A stretch of DNA of 6,095 nucleotides from Colivivens sp963645405 (GCA_963645405.1 CAVISR010000104.1:1-6095); one strand, 5' to 3'. Counted from the stretch's first letter, positions 1 to 5,772 are shown. Notes: generated from the sequence alone by a model not told the origin. Numbers and translations are program-made.

Positions 1-53
1 AGAGCAACAGACTCATAATCTGGAGGTCCCAGGTTCAAGCCCTGGCTGGTCCA
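1..53 (+). tRNA. tRNA-Met (CAU), 5' end cut by window
   Basis: This is the 3' two-thirds of a tRNA. The anticodon stem is 7-11 with 19-23, and the loop at 12-18 (CTCATAA) carries the anticodon CAT at 14-16. The T arm is CCAGG-TTCAAGC-CCTGG, the acceptor 3' strand is CTGGTCC at 46-52, and A53 is the discriminator. CCA is not encoded after it. The loop and stem resemble elongator tRNA-Met. A CAU anticodon could also be tRNA-Ile2 (lysidine type), which the missing 5' half prevents excluding. The D arm and acceptor 5' strand lie outside the window. Confidence 0.93.
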
Positions 54-75
54 CAAATGATTTTATGTACAGAAG

Positions 76-108
76 CAGTTGAGCCGTGATGGTTCGACTG
101 TTTTTTTT
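76..108 (+). terminator. Rho-independent terminator of tRNA-Met
   Basis: A 10-bp stem (76-85 with 91-100, including two G-T pairs) closes a 5-base loop (GTGAT) and is followed at once by eight T residues (101-108). A-rich bases just before the stem could pair with the T run. It lies 22 bases after the tRNA and has the classic form of an intrinsic terminator. Confidence 0.9.
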
Positions 109-356
109 GTTGGCATCTGCCCTGCCGATTCTATGGGATGGACTGAAGTCGCATCTGAATCCTCTACTAAATAAATGGAATGACTTGTTGTCTGGATGGG
201 GCGAGCGTAAGCGGGCTAGGAGCTAGCTCTCTCCGAGAGCGTTAAAGCGAGCGAAGGCTTGTGCGCTGTAATATATGTGAGCTTGTGCTCGAGCGTTATC
301 GTCTGTGCTTTTAGATAAAGCCTCAGCCGGCAAAAACGCAAAAAAAATCCCATTTG
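109..356. other. Intergenic spacer between tRNA genes, with short repeats
   Basis: No gene is supported here. The word GAGCG occurs four times (203, 237, 249, 291), twice as GAGCGTTA. GCTTGTGC occurs at 257-264 and 281-288. A small hairpin GCTCTC-TCC-GAGAGC lies at 226-240 and another, GAGC-TTGT-GCTC, at 279-290. The repeats and hairpins cluster within about 100 bases. They could be a decayed repeat element or part of a structured RNA, and nothing visible decides between these. Confidence 0.5.
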
Positions 357-388
357 TTTGGCTGGCTCACAATTTATTCCTAAATTTG
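357..388 (+). promoter_or_regulatory. Bacteroidota-type promoter of tRNA-Leu
   Basis: TTTG at 357-360 (-33 element) is followed after exactly 20 bp by TAAATTTG at 381-388, a full match to the TAnnTTTG -7 element of the Bacteroidota primary sigma factor. Transcription should begin near 394-397, about 20 bases before the mature tRNA. The match in both boxes and the spacing makes this one of the two best promoters in the window. Confidence 0.85.
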
Positions 389-413
389 CATCCGCTTACA
401 TAATTGTAGCCAT

Positions 414-498
414 GCGCTTGTGGTGAAATTGGTAGACACGCTAGACTTAGGATCTAGTGCTTCACGGCGTGTAGGTTCGAGTCCTATCAGGCGCACCA
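414..498 (+). tRNA. tRNA-Leu (UAG)
   Basis: A complete class II tRNA. The acceptor stem pairs GCGCTTG (414-420) with CAGGCGC (488-494), with one G-T pair. The anticodon stem CTAGA/TCTAG encloses loop CTTAGGA with anticodon TAG at 448-450. A 13-base variable arm follows, then T arm GTAGG-TTCGAGT-CCTAT. The discriminator is A495, and CCA is encoded at 496-498, unlike the tRNA-Met at the start of the window. It decodes CUA and probably other CUN leucine codons. It has its own promoter upstream and a hairpin terminator downstream, so it is likely a single-gene transcript. Confidence 0.97.
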
Positions 499-511
499 GC
501 AAAGAAAGAGC

Positions 512-566
512 AAATGCCAAGCAGTCGGTCAGCTGCCTGGCGTTTCTTCATCTTCTTTTTCTTTCC
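512..566 (+). terminator. Hairpin terminator after tRNA-Leu, possibly two-way
   Basis: Bases 512-524 pair with 533-545 in a 13-bp stem with one A-C mismatch and one T-G pair around an 8-base loop. A T- and pyrimidine-rich tail (546-566) follows on the + strand. Read on the other strand, the same stem is followed by a weaker T-rich tail (TTTGCTCTTTCTTTGC), so it may also stop leftward transcripts coming from the RhuM remnant, whose last reading frame ends inside the stem. Confidence 0.75.
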
Positions 567-694
567 CTCCCAACAATCGCTTCTGCTCACGCTCAAAATT
601 CTCCAGGAAGTGAATAGTGCATCTTGTTCTGCACCGTCTTGAAGAACTTCTGTGTCATTTCCACCTGTGGGTCATAGTCGATGCTGAGGGCGTT
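529..694 (-). pseudogene. RhuM-family gene remnant, frameshifted
   Basis: Reading leftward from 694, one frame encodes a stretch containing SIDYDP and then TVQNKMHY before a stop at 593-595. That spacing and wording match, from memory, the conserved block SIDYDP...TVQNKMHWA in the C-terminal half of RhuM-family proteins. RhuM proteins are found on islands and near restriction-modification genes; their function is poorly known. The homology starts abruptly, because a stop lies just before it at 695-697. From about 618 another frame, one base off, runs on with LENFEREQKRLLGG and ends in a stop at 529-531; this acidic/basic helical tail could be the original C terminus after an internal deletion. 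The N-terminal DNA-binding-like part is absent. I read it as a decayed fragment, not a functional gene. Confidence 0.72.
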
Positions 695-720
695 TCACTG
701 GAATCTAGCCATGCTCTGTA

Positions 721-748
721 GTTAAATAAAGGAAAACGGTCCGGTTTT
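721..748 (-). terminator. Weak candidate terminator of the barrel gene
   Basis: AAAAC (733-737) pairs with GTTTT (744-748) around a 6-base GC-rich loop. On the - strand it is followed by a T-rich stretch (TTTTCCTTTATTT). It lies 50 bases after the stop codon at 798. The stem is only 5 bp, so this is tentative. Apart from it, 695-797 shows nothing that I can identify. Confidence 0.3.
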
Positions 749-797
749 GTTCTGATTTTGCAATTTGCCACAAACATTGAAATCGTGAAATTCGTCC

Positions 798-3506
798 TTA
801 GAACCCGTTCATCCGGTAACTGAACGAGATAACGAACATGGAGGTGTCGCCGTAGGTGCGGCTTTCGTTCCAGCTGGTGCTCGACATGGAGGCGTTGAAA
901 CCATTGTAGGAATTGAGGATGTCGCGCCAGTTGAGGCGGATGGAAGCCATGTCGTTTTTCAGGAATTTGTATTCGGCAGTCAGTCCCCAGATGCATTCTG
1001 CCTTGTTGGCTGCTGCCATCTCGTAGCCGAACGGCTTGCGCAGGTTGCATGATGTGCCCACCTCGAGTCCGAACGGCGCTTCGTAGGTAATGTCGGCACT
1101 GGCAGTGAGTTCATGCCCGACGGTGGCAGTGGTGAGATAGTCGCTTTGGCTGTGGTCGAAACTGTAGCCTGCATTGCCCCTGAGTGTCCAGTACTTGTTG
1201 CCGTAGCTGGCTCCGAGCTGTGTGCTCAGCTTGTGCCATCGGGTGACGCTCTTCTGAGCCGATGCATCGGTGGTGCTCTGCACGTAAGCCACGTTGTGGT
1301 TGAACGAATGGTTGGCATTCACGCTGAGAGTGAGGTCATGGATGGGGATGGTGAAGAACACGTATTCGTTGGTGTTCCAGTTGCCGTTGATGTTGGCTGG
1401 CGATGTGTGGCGGATACCGGTCTCCTTGTCGAGCAGGGTGAGCGACGTGATTTGGTCGGTGGTGAGATTGTAGCTGAGGGTGAATCGCATGAGCGATTTC
1501 AGCTGGAACTCGAGACTCAGACTATGGTTGATGGCACTTTTCAGATTGGGGTTTCCGCTGCTGATGTTCATCGGGTCGTGATAGTCGGTGACGCTGGAGA
1601 GCGAGCTTACGCCCGGCAGAACGTTGGAACAGCCGTAGTTGAGCCGGTACTGGTTTTTCTTCCACGACAGCTCAAACCATGTCGAGAGGCTGTACTGCAC
1701 TCCGTTGCTGCTGAGATGTTCTGCATTGCCATACTGGTCGTTGTCGATGGATCGGTGGGTAGGGGCTACGCTGAGGCGCAGATTGGTGCGGAGCGTGTCG
1801 CTGTTGTAGAAATAGGATGCTTCTATCCGGTTGGTCACCTGCTTGTTGCGCTTGTCATAGTGGAGGCTGTCGACTGTGCTGAGCGAGCCGTCCTCGTGTA
1901 CGTCTTCATAGTTCTGCAGGCTTTTGTTGCCCGAATAGCTGAAGTTGTAGTTGAGCCCGATGAACGTGTGTTTGCCGATGTCCTTGTTGTAGCTCACATA
2001 GATGCTTCCGTTGTTGCTTCTCGACGGAGAGCTGATGCGGTGGTTGACATTGCGTGTGCTGTCGTTGAGCTGCACGAAGCGGCTGTACGACTGGTTGAAC
2101 TGCGTGCTCTTGCTTTCGTTGTGCCCCAGGTTGAAGCTCATGCGGATGTTGTCGTCGCTGTTCTCCTTCAGATTGTAGGTGAAATTGAAGTAGCCGTTGA
2201 TTGCCTTCGAGTTGGAGTGAGTGGTATTGGTCTGTCTGGTGGTGCTCACCAGTCCTTCGCCTTCGTTGGAGATGGAGTCGGTTGACTGGCTGTAGTCGTC
2301 GTTGGTGTCATGGTTGAAGTTGACATTGGTGTTCCAACGCAGACGTTTGCTGATTGATCCGTTGGCTCCGGCAGAAGCCGAGATGTTCTTGCCCTTGCTT
2401 CCGCTGGTGGATTGGCTCGAGGAGTTCTGTGTGTAGTCGGGCATGAACAGCCGGTTGAAGCTCTCGGTCTTGTTCTCGTTGTGGTTGTAGGTGTAGTCAC
2501 CACTGCCGTTCACGCTGGTGCTGCCAAAGTTCTGCTCGTAGCCGATGTAACCGAATGTGTTGACCGACTTGAGCTGATAAGTGCCCTCACTCGGAATGTC
2601 CTGGGTGGAGATTGAGCCATTGAGCTGTGGCCCTTTCTTCTTCCACATGGAGTAGCCTCCGCTGAACTGGTAATGGTCCACCTTCTCCGTTGTCCCTGCC
2701 GACACTTCGGCAAACACTGCGCGGTCCATCTTCTCCTTCGTCTCCATGTCCATCACCAGGTGGTTGTCGCTCGTCACGTCGAGCGTGTCGTCGGGCACTT
2801 CATACACCTTGAGACTCTTGAGCTTGCTGTTTGGCATGTTGTTGAGCGCAATGCTCATGTCGCGTTTGAAGAAAGAATCGCCGTTGAGCTTGATTTCCTG
2901 GATGTCCTTGCCCAGATAAGTCATTTTGCCGTCGGTGTAGGTCAGTCCGGGCAGACGGCGCACGAGGTCGAGCAACACGCTTCCCGAAGGCATCTCGTAG
3001 GCATCGGCATTGAAAATCACTGTGTCGCCCCTCTGATACATTCGCTTGAGCTCTGCCACCACCTCTGCCTCAGCCAGTGTGACGGGATTTCCCTGGAGCA
3101 CGATGGAATCGAGCGAGAGGGTGAACTTGTCGATGCCGTTCTCCTTAGATTTCACTGGTGTGAGAATCTTGTCGTACGACTGCATGCCGAGATAGGAAAT
3201 GACCACGTGGAGGCGAGGGTCTTTCAGTCGGGTGCGCGATGTGAAACCAACCTGGAATCCGCCTTTGTCGAATGCTGCAGCACCGCCGTTCACCGTGGAG
3301 TCTGCCACGCAAGTGACTTTGATGTTGGCCCCCTGGAGCGCATAGGGAATTGTATCGTAATCGTCCACCCCATACACCTTGCCTTTCACTTCGTAGAACT
3401 GCTTGAACATGGTGCGAATCATTGCCTCGAATTCGGGCGAGTTCTGTGCATCTGCACTGACGGATACAAAAGCAGTGAGAATCAGTAGGGAGAGAAAATG
3501 TCTCAT
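798..3506 (-). CDS. Outer-membrane beta-barrel protein with regulatory and plug-like domains
   Basis: A 902-residue secreted outer-membrane protein. I chose the ATG at 3506 because it begins a clear signal peptide (MRH, then a leucine-rich core, A-D-A at 18-20, cleavage before Q21). The same frame stays open to an ATG at 3599, but that adds 31 polar residues before the signal and runs into repeat DNA. Residues about 39-135 resemble the carboxypeptidase-like regulatory domain of Bacteroidota receptors. Residues about 148-255 resemble a TonB plug: DTVIFNADAY, LVRRLPGL at 181-188, then an L-G-K...I-K-L-N-G-D segment. From about 262 to the end it alternates short strands and Asn/Ser-rich loops, and it ends in phenylalanine, as barrel proteins do. 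This fits the outer-membrane barrel family often labelled OMP_b-brl_3 or TonB-dependent receptor-like. No SusD-like lipoprotein or enzyme sits beside it, so its substrate is unknown. No clear TonB box is visible. Confidence 0.9.
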   Translation of the reverse strand: MRHFLSLLILTAFVSVSADAQNSPEFEAMIRTMFKQFYEVKGKVYGVDDYDTIPYALQGANIKVTCVADSTVNGGAAAFDKGGFQVGFTSRTRLKDPRLHVVISYLGMQSYDKILTPVKSKENGIDKFTLSLDSIVLQGNPVTLAEAEVVAELKRMYQRGDTVIFNADAYEMPSGSVLLDLVRRLPGLTYTDGKMTYLGKDIQEIKLNGDSFFKRDMSIALNNMPNSKLKSLKVYEVPDDTLDVTSDNHLVMDMETKEKMDRAVFAEVSAGTTEKVDHYQFSGGYSMWKKKGPQLNGSISTQDIPSEGTYQLKSVNTFGYIGYEQNFGSTSVNGSGDYTYNHNENKTESFNRLFMPDYTQNSSSQSTSGSKGKNISASAGANGSISKRLRWNTNVNFNHDTNDDYSQSTDSISNEGEGLVSTTRQTNTTHSNSKAINGYFNFTYNLKENSDDNIRMSFNLGHNESKSTQFNQSYSRFVQLNDSTRNVNHRISSPSRSNNGSIYVSYNKDIGKHTFIGLNYNFSYSGNKSLQNYEDVHEDGSLSTVDSLHYDKRNKQVTNRIEASYFYNSDTLRTNLRLSVAPTHRSIDNDQYGNAEHLSSNGVQYSLSTWFELSWKKNQYRLNYGCSNVLPGVSSLSSVTDYHDPMNISSGNPNLKSAINHSLSLEFQLKSLMRFTLSYNLTTDQITSLTLLDKETGIRHTSPANINGNWNTNEYVFFTIPIHDLTLSVNANHSFNHNVAYVQSTTDASAQKSVTRWHKLSTQLGASYGNKYWTLRGNAGYSFDHSQSDYLTTATVGHELTASADITYEAPFGLEVGTSCNLRKPFGYEMAAANKAECIWGLTAEYKFLKNDMASIRLNWRDILNSYNGFNASMSSTSWNESRTYGDTSMFVISFSYRMNGF

Positions 3507-3593
3507 AGTACGTCGAAAAGTTTCTTCTTTCTTCTTGTTGCTTGAATGTTGATGTTGCTTTGCTTGAGGTAAGGCTTGGACTTGTGCCATGTC

Positions 3594-3703
3594 TGCCAAG
3601 GGCTTGTGTCACGCTTGGCAAAGGCTTCTGTCACGCCTGCCAAGGGCTTGTGTCATGCTTGGCAAAGGCTTCTGCCATGTCTGCCAAGGGCTTCTGTCAT
3701 GTC
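3594..3703. repeat. Five 22-bp tandem units in a 44-bp higher-order pattern
   Basis: Five head-to-tail units of exactly 22 bp start at 3594, 3616, 3638, 3660 and 3682. Odd units begin TGCCAAGGGCTT; even units begin TGGCAAAGGCTTCTG. Units 1+2 and 3+4 thus form two 44-bp copies that differ at about four sites, mostly C to T. A decayed unit precedes (about 3571-3593) and a partial one follows (from 3704). TGCCAAG and CTTGGCA ends alternate, so neighbouring units can form hairpins with 7-bp stems (3594-3600 with 3614-3620, 3638-3644 with 3658-3664). The array lies 88 to 197 bases before the barrel gene start, inside its likely transcribed leader. Because 22 is not a multiple of 3, it is unlikely to be coding. 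Confidence 0.93.
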
Positions 3704-3736
3704 TGATGCCTATGTCCTCTTGCTTTAATGTTGTAT

Positions 3737-3764
3737 GTCTGTTAGTGTACTACCTAACTAAGAC
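3737..3764 (-). other. Stem-loop at the predicted 5' end of the barrel gene transcript
   Basis: GTCT-GTTAG at 3737-3745 pairs with CTAAC (3754-3758) and AGAC (3761-3764), with a 2-base bulge and an 8-base loop. It falls at the transcription start expected from the -7 element at 3769-3776. The leader RNA could therefore begin with this hairpin, a position where stems can protect mRNA from decay. That role is inference. Confidence 0.45.
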
Positions 3765-3768
3765 ACTG

Positions 3769-3797
3769 CAAAGGTAAGGCTGTTTTCAATACGCAAG
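3769..3797 (-). promoter_or_regulatory. Candidate promoter of the outer-membrane barrel gene
   Basis: On the - strand TACCTTTG (3776 down to 3769) fully matches the TAnnTTTG -7 element. The best -33 candidate is CTTG at 3797-3794, only 17 bp upstream, where 19-21 is usual, so the -33 half is weak. It would give a leader of about 250 bases that carries the 22-bp repeat array. No other TAnnTTTG facing this gene was seen between 3507 and 3800. Confidence 0.5.
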
Positions 3798-3815
3798 AAC
3801 TCAATTCTTGTTCTT
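3794..3815 (-). other. Overlapping inverted repeats after the protease gene
   Basis: CAAGAA (3794-3799) pairs with TTCTTG (3805-3810) around CTCAA. Alternatively AAGAAC (3795-3800) pairs with GTTCTT (3810-3815). The two hairpins exclude each other. They lie about 110 bases past the protease stop and just upstream of the barrel gene's -7 element. There is no T run on the leftward side, so a standard terminator is doubtful; an operator is equally possible. Confidence 0.35.
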
Positions 3816-3922
3816 TAACTCTACTTTAACGTAATGCAAGCGTTCATGGTCTTGTCACATGTCGTTCGGTTTGCTTTCAGTAACGATTAAGTTCACATCA
3901 GGACAACTTGGCTTACAAATCG

Positions 3923-4537
3923 TCAGAAGGGAAAGACGACAAAAGCAGCTGCATCCCACAGGGCATGCGACACGATGAGTGCAGGAAGCATCTTGGGACG
4001 GATGCAATAGAGAAGTCCCCAGCAACAACCGCATGCAGCTGCTGCCACGATGAGCATAAAGTTGAACGACCAGATGTGGACCAGTGTGTAGCAGGCGGTT
4101 GCAATGATGAAGCCAATGATTCTGCCATACTTGCCTGCCAGTCGCCTCTGTACAAATCCTCGCCAAAAGATTTCTTCGGCAGGACCAATGATGAGGAGCA
4201 AGAGTAGGGCAATGACTGTGCCTGACATGCCATCCTTCATCTCGTAGATGCTGTTCACCTGCGGGCGGGCAAAGTCGAAGAGCATTTGCGAAAGCTTGTC
4301 GCCAGTCCAAAACACGCCCCACAGCACTACGGCAATCACTATGCCCCACATCACTTGCCACGCCAGCGACGGACTGAACTTTTCCTGCTTCTTGCCCCAC
4401 ATGAGTGAAAGCAAGGTGAGAATCACGCCTGAGGCTGTCATCGTGTACCAGAAATTCACGTGAGGAGCAGTCCATGGGGAAAACATGATGAACCACAGCA
4501 CGGCTGCAACAAGGATGGCTAACAAAGTCTTTTTCAT
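3923..4537 (-). CDS. CPBP-family intramembrane metalloprotease
   Basis: A 204-residue membrane protein of the CPBP (CaaX protease/bacteriocin-processing, Abi) family, which cuts or processes substrates within the membrane. The family motifs are present in order: EEIFWR at 121-126 (the glutamate pair and arginine), H154 in CYTLVH, and H191 in SHALWD near the end. Where the last motif usually reads H-x-x-x-N, here it appears to read H-x-x-x-D. About seven hydrophobic segments are visible (roughly 4-20, 28-46, 62-78, 105-119, 138-153, 158-177, 183-203). I chose the ATG at 4537 because MKK leads straight into the first membrane segment. An in-frame ATG at 4639 would add 34 residues encoded by tandem repeats and overlap menA. 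It follows menA by 85 bases, so the two are likely one transcript. In other bacteria such proteins mature peptides, give bacteriocin immunity or act in prenyl-protein-like processing; the substrate here is unknown. Confidence 0.9.
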   Translation of the reverse strand: MKKTLLAILVAAVLWFIMFSPWTAPHVNFWYTMTASGVILTLLSLMWGKKQEKFSPSLAWQVMWGIVIAVVLWGVFWTGDKLSQMLFDFARPQVNSIYEMKDGMSGTVIALLLLLIIGPAEEIFWRGFVQRRLAGKYGRIIGFIIATACYTLVHIWSFNFMLIVAAAACGCCWGLLYCIRPKMLPALIVSHALWDAAAFVVFPF

Positions 4538-4563
4538 TTTATCGGTGTGTAAAATTGTCTTAA

Positions 4564-4635
4564 TCACAATGGACTTACAATGAGACTTCCAATGAGGTTC
4601 ACAATGAGATTTCCAACGAGGTTTACAAGAAGGCT
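4564..4635. repeat. 12-bp tandem repeats (24-bp pattern) between menA and the protease gene
   Basis: Four clean 12-bp units lie at 4576-4587, 4588-4599, 4600-4611 and 4612-4623: TACAATGAGACT, TCCAATGAGGTT, CACAATGAGATT and TCCAACGAGGTT. Alternate units are more alike, giving a 24-bp pattern. Decayed units flank them (about 4564-4575, and 4624-4635 inside the menA 3' end). The array supplies the menA stop codon region and fills most of the gap to the next gene. Confidence 0.88.
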
Positions 4636-5531
4636 GCAACGATGAACGAGACGGTGAAGAGAAGTCCGAATATCATCTGCAGCTGCGCCGTCTGCTGGTC
4701 GAGTCCACCTATCGGTTCCTCTGCCAGTGGCTCTGCCTGCAACATGACTCTCACTCGTTTGAGAGCAAGCGGAATGGTGAGGTAGACCACAATGGCTGGC
4801 AATGAAAGCAAGTCCGTAATCATGTATATTGGCACAAGGATGTAAGGAATCAGCAGCTCGTAGGCATAGAGCAACTGTGAGCGTCTGCCGCCGAGATTGA
4901 TGCTCAGCGTGGTTATTCCTGCCCGTGAATCGTTGAGAATGTCGCGTGTGTTGTTTGCCTGCAGAATGGCGACTGTGAGCAAGCCAAACGGCAGGGACAG
5001 CAGAAGCACTTCCCAATGGTAAACTCCAGTGACCACAAAACTCACTCCAAGCGCAGGAAGCAAGGCATAGCCAAGCAAAACGTCCAAATCGCCCAGCGCA
5101 TGGAATTTCAGCCATGGATAGAAAACCACCATCAGTAGTCCGGCTATTCCCAACCAAATGACACTGAGCGAACTGCGGTAGACAATCAACAGTCCAAGCA
5201 TGGCAGCCACGAAAAGCATCCAGTAACCATAGTGTAGAATCTCTTTGGGCTGGAATTTACCACTCTGGATATGACGTACTTGGTTGAGGCTTCCCGGAAG
5301 GTCAACACCCCGGATGTGGTCGTAGTAATCTCCAATCAAGTTTCCTGCAGCCTGCAGAAATATCAGCATGGGCAGCGACAGAAAAGCATTTGTCCAGTCG
5401 CATTGCCAACCGTGAAGTCGGCTCTGATAGAAAATGTAGGAGGAAATGGCGATGACCGGGATGAGCGAAGCTGTGAACGACCATGGGCGGCTTGCTATAA
5501 TCCAGTCTTTCAGTGTTCTGTTCGTGTACAT
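4623..5531 (-). CDS. menA: 1,4-dihydroxy-2-naphthoate prenyltransferase (MenA)
   Basis: A 302-residue UbiA-superfamily enzyme that attaches the polyprenyl chain to 1,4-dihydroxy-2-naphthoate in the inner membrane, giving demethylmenaquinone for menaquinone synthesis. The first Mg/diphosphate motif is N64-L-I-G-D68-Y-Y-D71, the second is N-N-T-R-D197-I-L-N-D201 followed by G-I-T-T-L, and the loop KFHALGDL at 142-149 is also typical of MenA. These separate it from UbiA, heme O synthase and digeranylgeranyl types. The N terminus (WIIASRPWSF) is the usual start of the family, and eight to nine hydrophobic segments follow. Length is normal. The start ATG at 5531 has no Shine-Dalgarno, as expected in this phylum. 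No other men genes are in the window. It likely leads a two-gene unit with the CPBP protease, read from the promoter at 5825-5856. The stop falls inside the 12-bp tandem repeat. Confidence 0.95.
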   Translation of the reverse strand: MYTNRTLKDWIIASRPWSFTASLIPVIAISSYIFYQSRLHGWQCDWTNAFLSLPMLIFLQAAGNLIGDYYDHIRGVDLPGSLNQVRHIQSGKFQPKEILHYGYWMLFVAAMLGLLIVYRSSLSVIWLGIAGLLMVVFYPWLKFHALGDLDVLLGYALLPALGVSFVVTGVYHWEVLLLSLPFGLLTVAILQANNTRDILNDSRAGITTLSINLGGRRSQLLYAYELLIPYILVPIYMITDLLSLPAIVVYLTIPLALKRVRVMLQAEPLAEEPIGGLDQQTAQLQMIFGLLFTVSFIVAAFL

Positions 5532-5544
5532 GTACTTTATGCTT

Positions 5545-5580
5545 TGAGAGTTTCTGATTTAATGAGAGTTTCTGATTTAA
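5545..5580. repeat. 18-bp perfect tandem duplication in the menA leader
   Basis: TGAGAGTTTCTGATTTAA occurs twice head to tail (5545-5562 and 5563-5580) without a mismatch, followed by TGA of a third start. It lies 14 to 49 bases before the menA start codon, where ribosome binding would occur. Perfect identity suggests a recent duplication. An AT-only tract (5617-5635) lies further upstream. Confidence 0.9.
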
Positions 5581-5668
5581 TGACTTTGGGTTTCTTCGTC
5601 TTTATGACTTTACACCTTATATATTATATATATTAGAGCCTTTATACCTTTGTCACATCCTGATTTCG

Positions 5669-5772
5669 CTTGTCAGATTCCCGGTTATACTACTTAATCA
5701 CTTGTCAACTTACGCAACTTCATACTAAATGGCTTGTCAGCGTTACTCAAACCATGAGTTTATTGCTTGTCA
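5669..5772. repeat. Regularly spaced TGACAAG words (32-33 bp period)
   Basis: CTTGTCA (TGACAAG on the - strand) occurs at 5669, 5701, 5733 and 5766, spaced 32, 32 and 33 bp. A related TTTGTCA lies at 5649-5655. Sequence after the core is partly shared between neighbouring units, for example TACTTAAT and TACTAAAT in the first two and TTAC-CAA in the second and third, which suggests a worn 32-bp tandem repeat. It lies in the menA leader and overlaps the end of the transposase frame. Confidence 0.7.

Noticed and set aside
420..617. Short + strand open frame starting inside tRNA-Leu
   Set aside because: Its first 26 residues are simply the tRNA-Leu gene translated, a common false call; it then runs through the terminator hairpin.
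414..700. Island attachment site at tRNA-Leu
   Set aside because: I found no second copy of the tRNA 3' end in the window and no integrase gene, so only the RhuM remnant hints at an island.
655..1050. 131-codon - strand frame over the end of the barrel gene
   Set aside because: It is an out-of-frame shadow of the barrel gene that runs on into the gap; no domain features.
1113..2285. 390-codon open frame on the + strand
   Set aside because: It lies wholly antisense to the barrel protein gene and yields a valine- and glutamate-rich product with no recognisable domain; it reflects codon bias of the real gene. The same applies to 2673-3488.
3506..3599. Longer start for the barrel gene at 3599
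   Set aside because: The extra 31 residues are polar and Q/K-rich and would place the signal peptide internally; ATG 3506 begins the signal peptide directly.
3594..3703. CRISPR array
   Set aside because: Units are contiguous without unique spacers, and no cas gene is near. The 32-bp TGACAAG series at 5669-5772 has a repeat of only 7 bp and similar, not unique, intervals.
4537..4639. Longer start for the protease gene at 4639
   Set aside because: The added N terminus is encoded by 12-bp repeats, overlaps menA and precedes the natural MKK membrane start.
5640..5655. Rightward promoter from TACCTTTG at 5645-5652
   Set aside because: The -7 box matches on the + strand, but no TTTG lies 19-21 bp upstream and no + strand gene follows.
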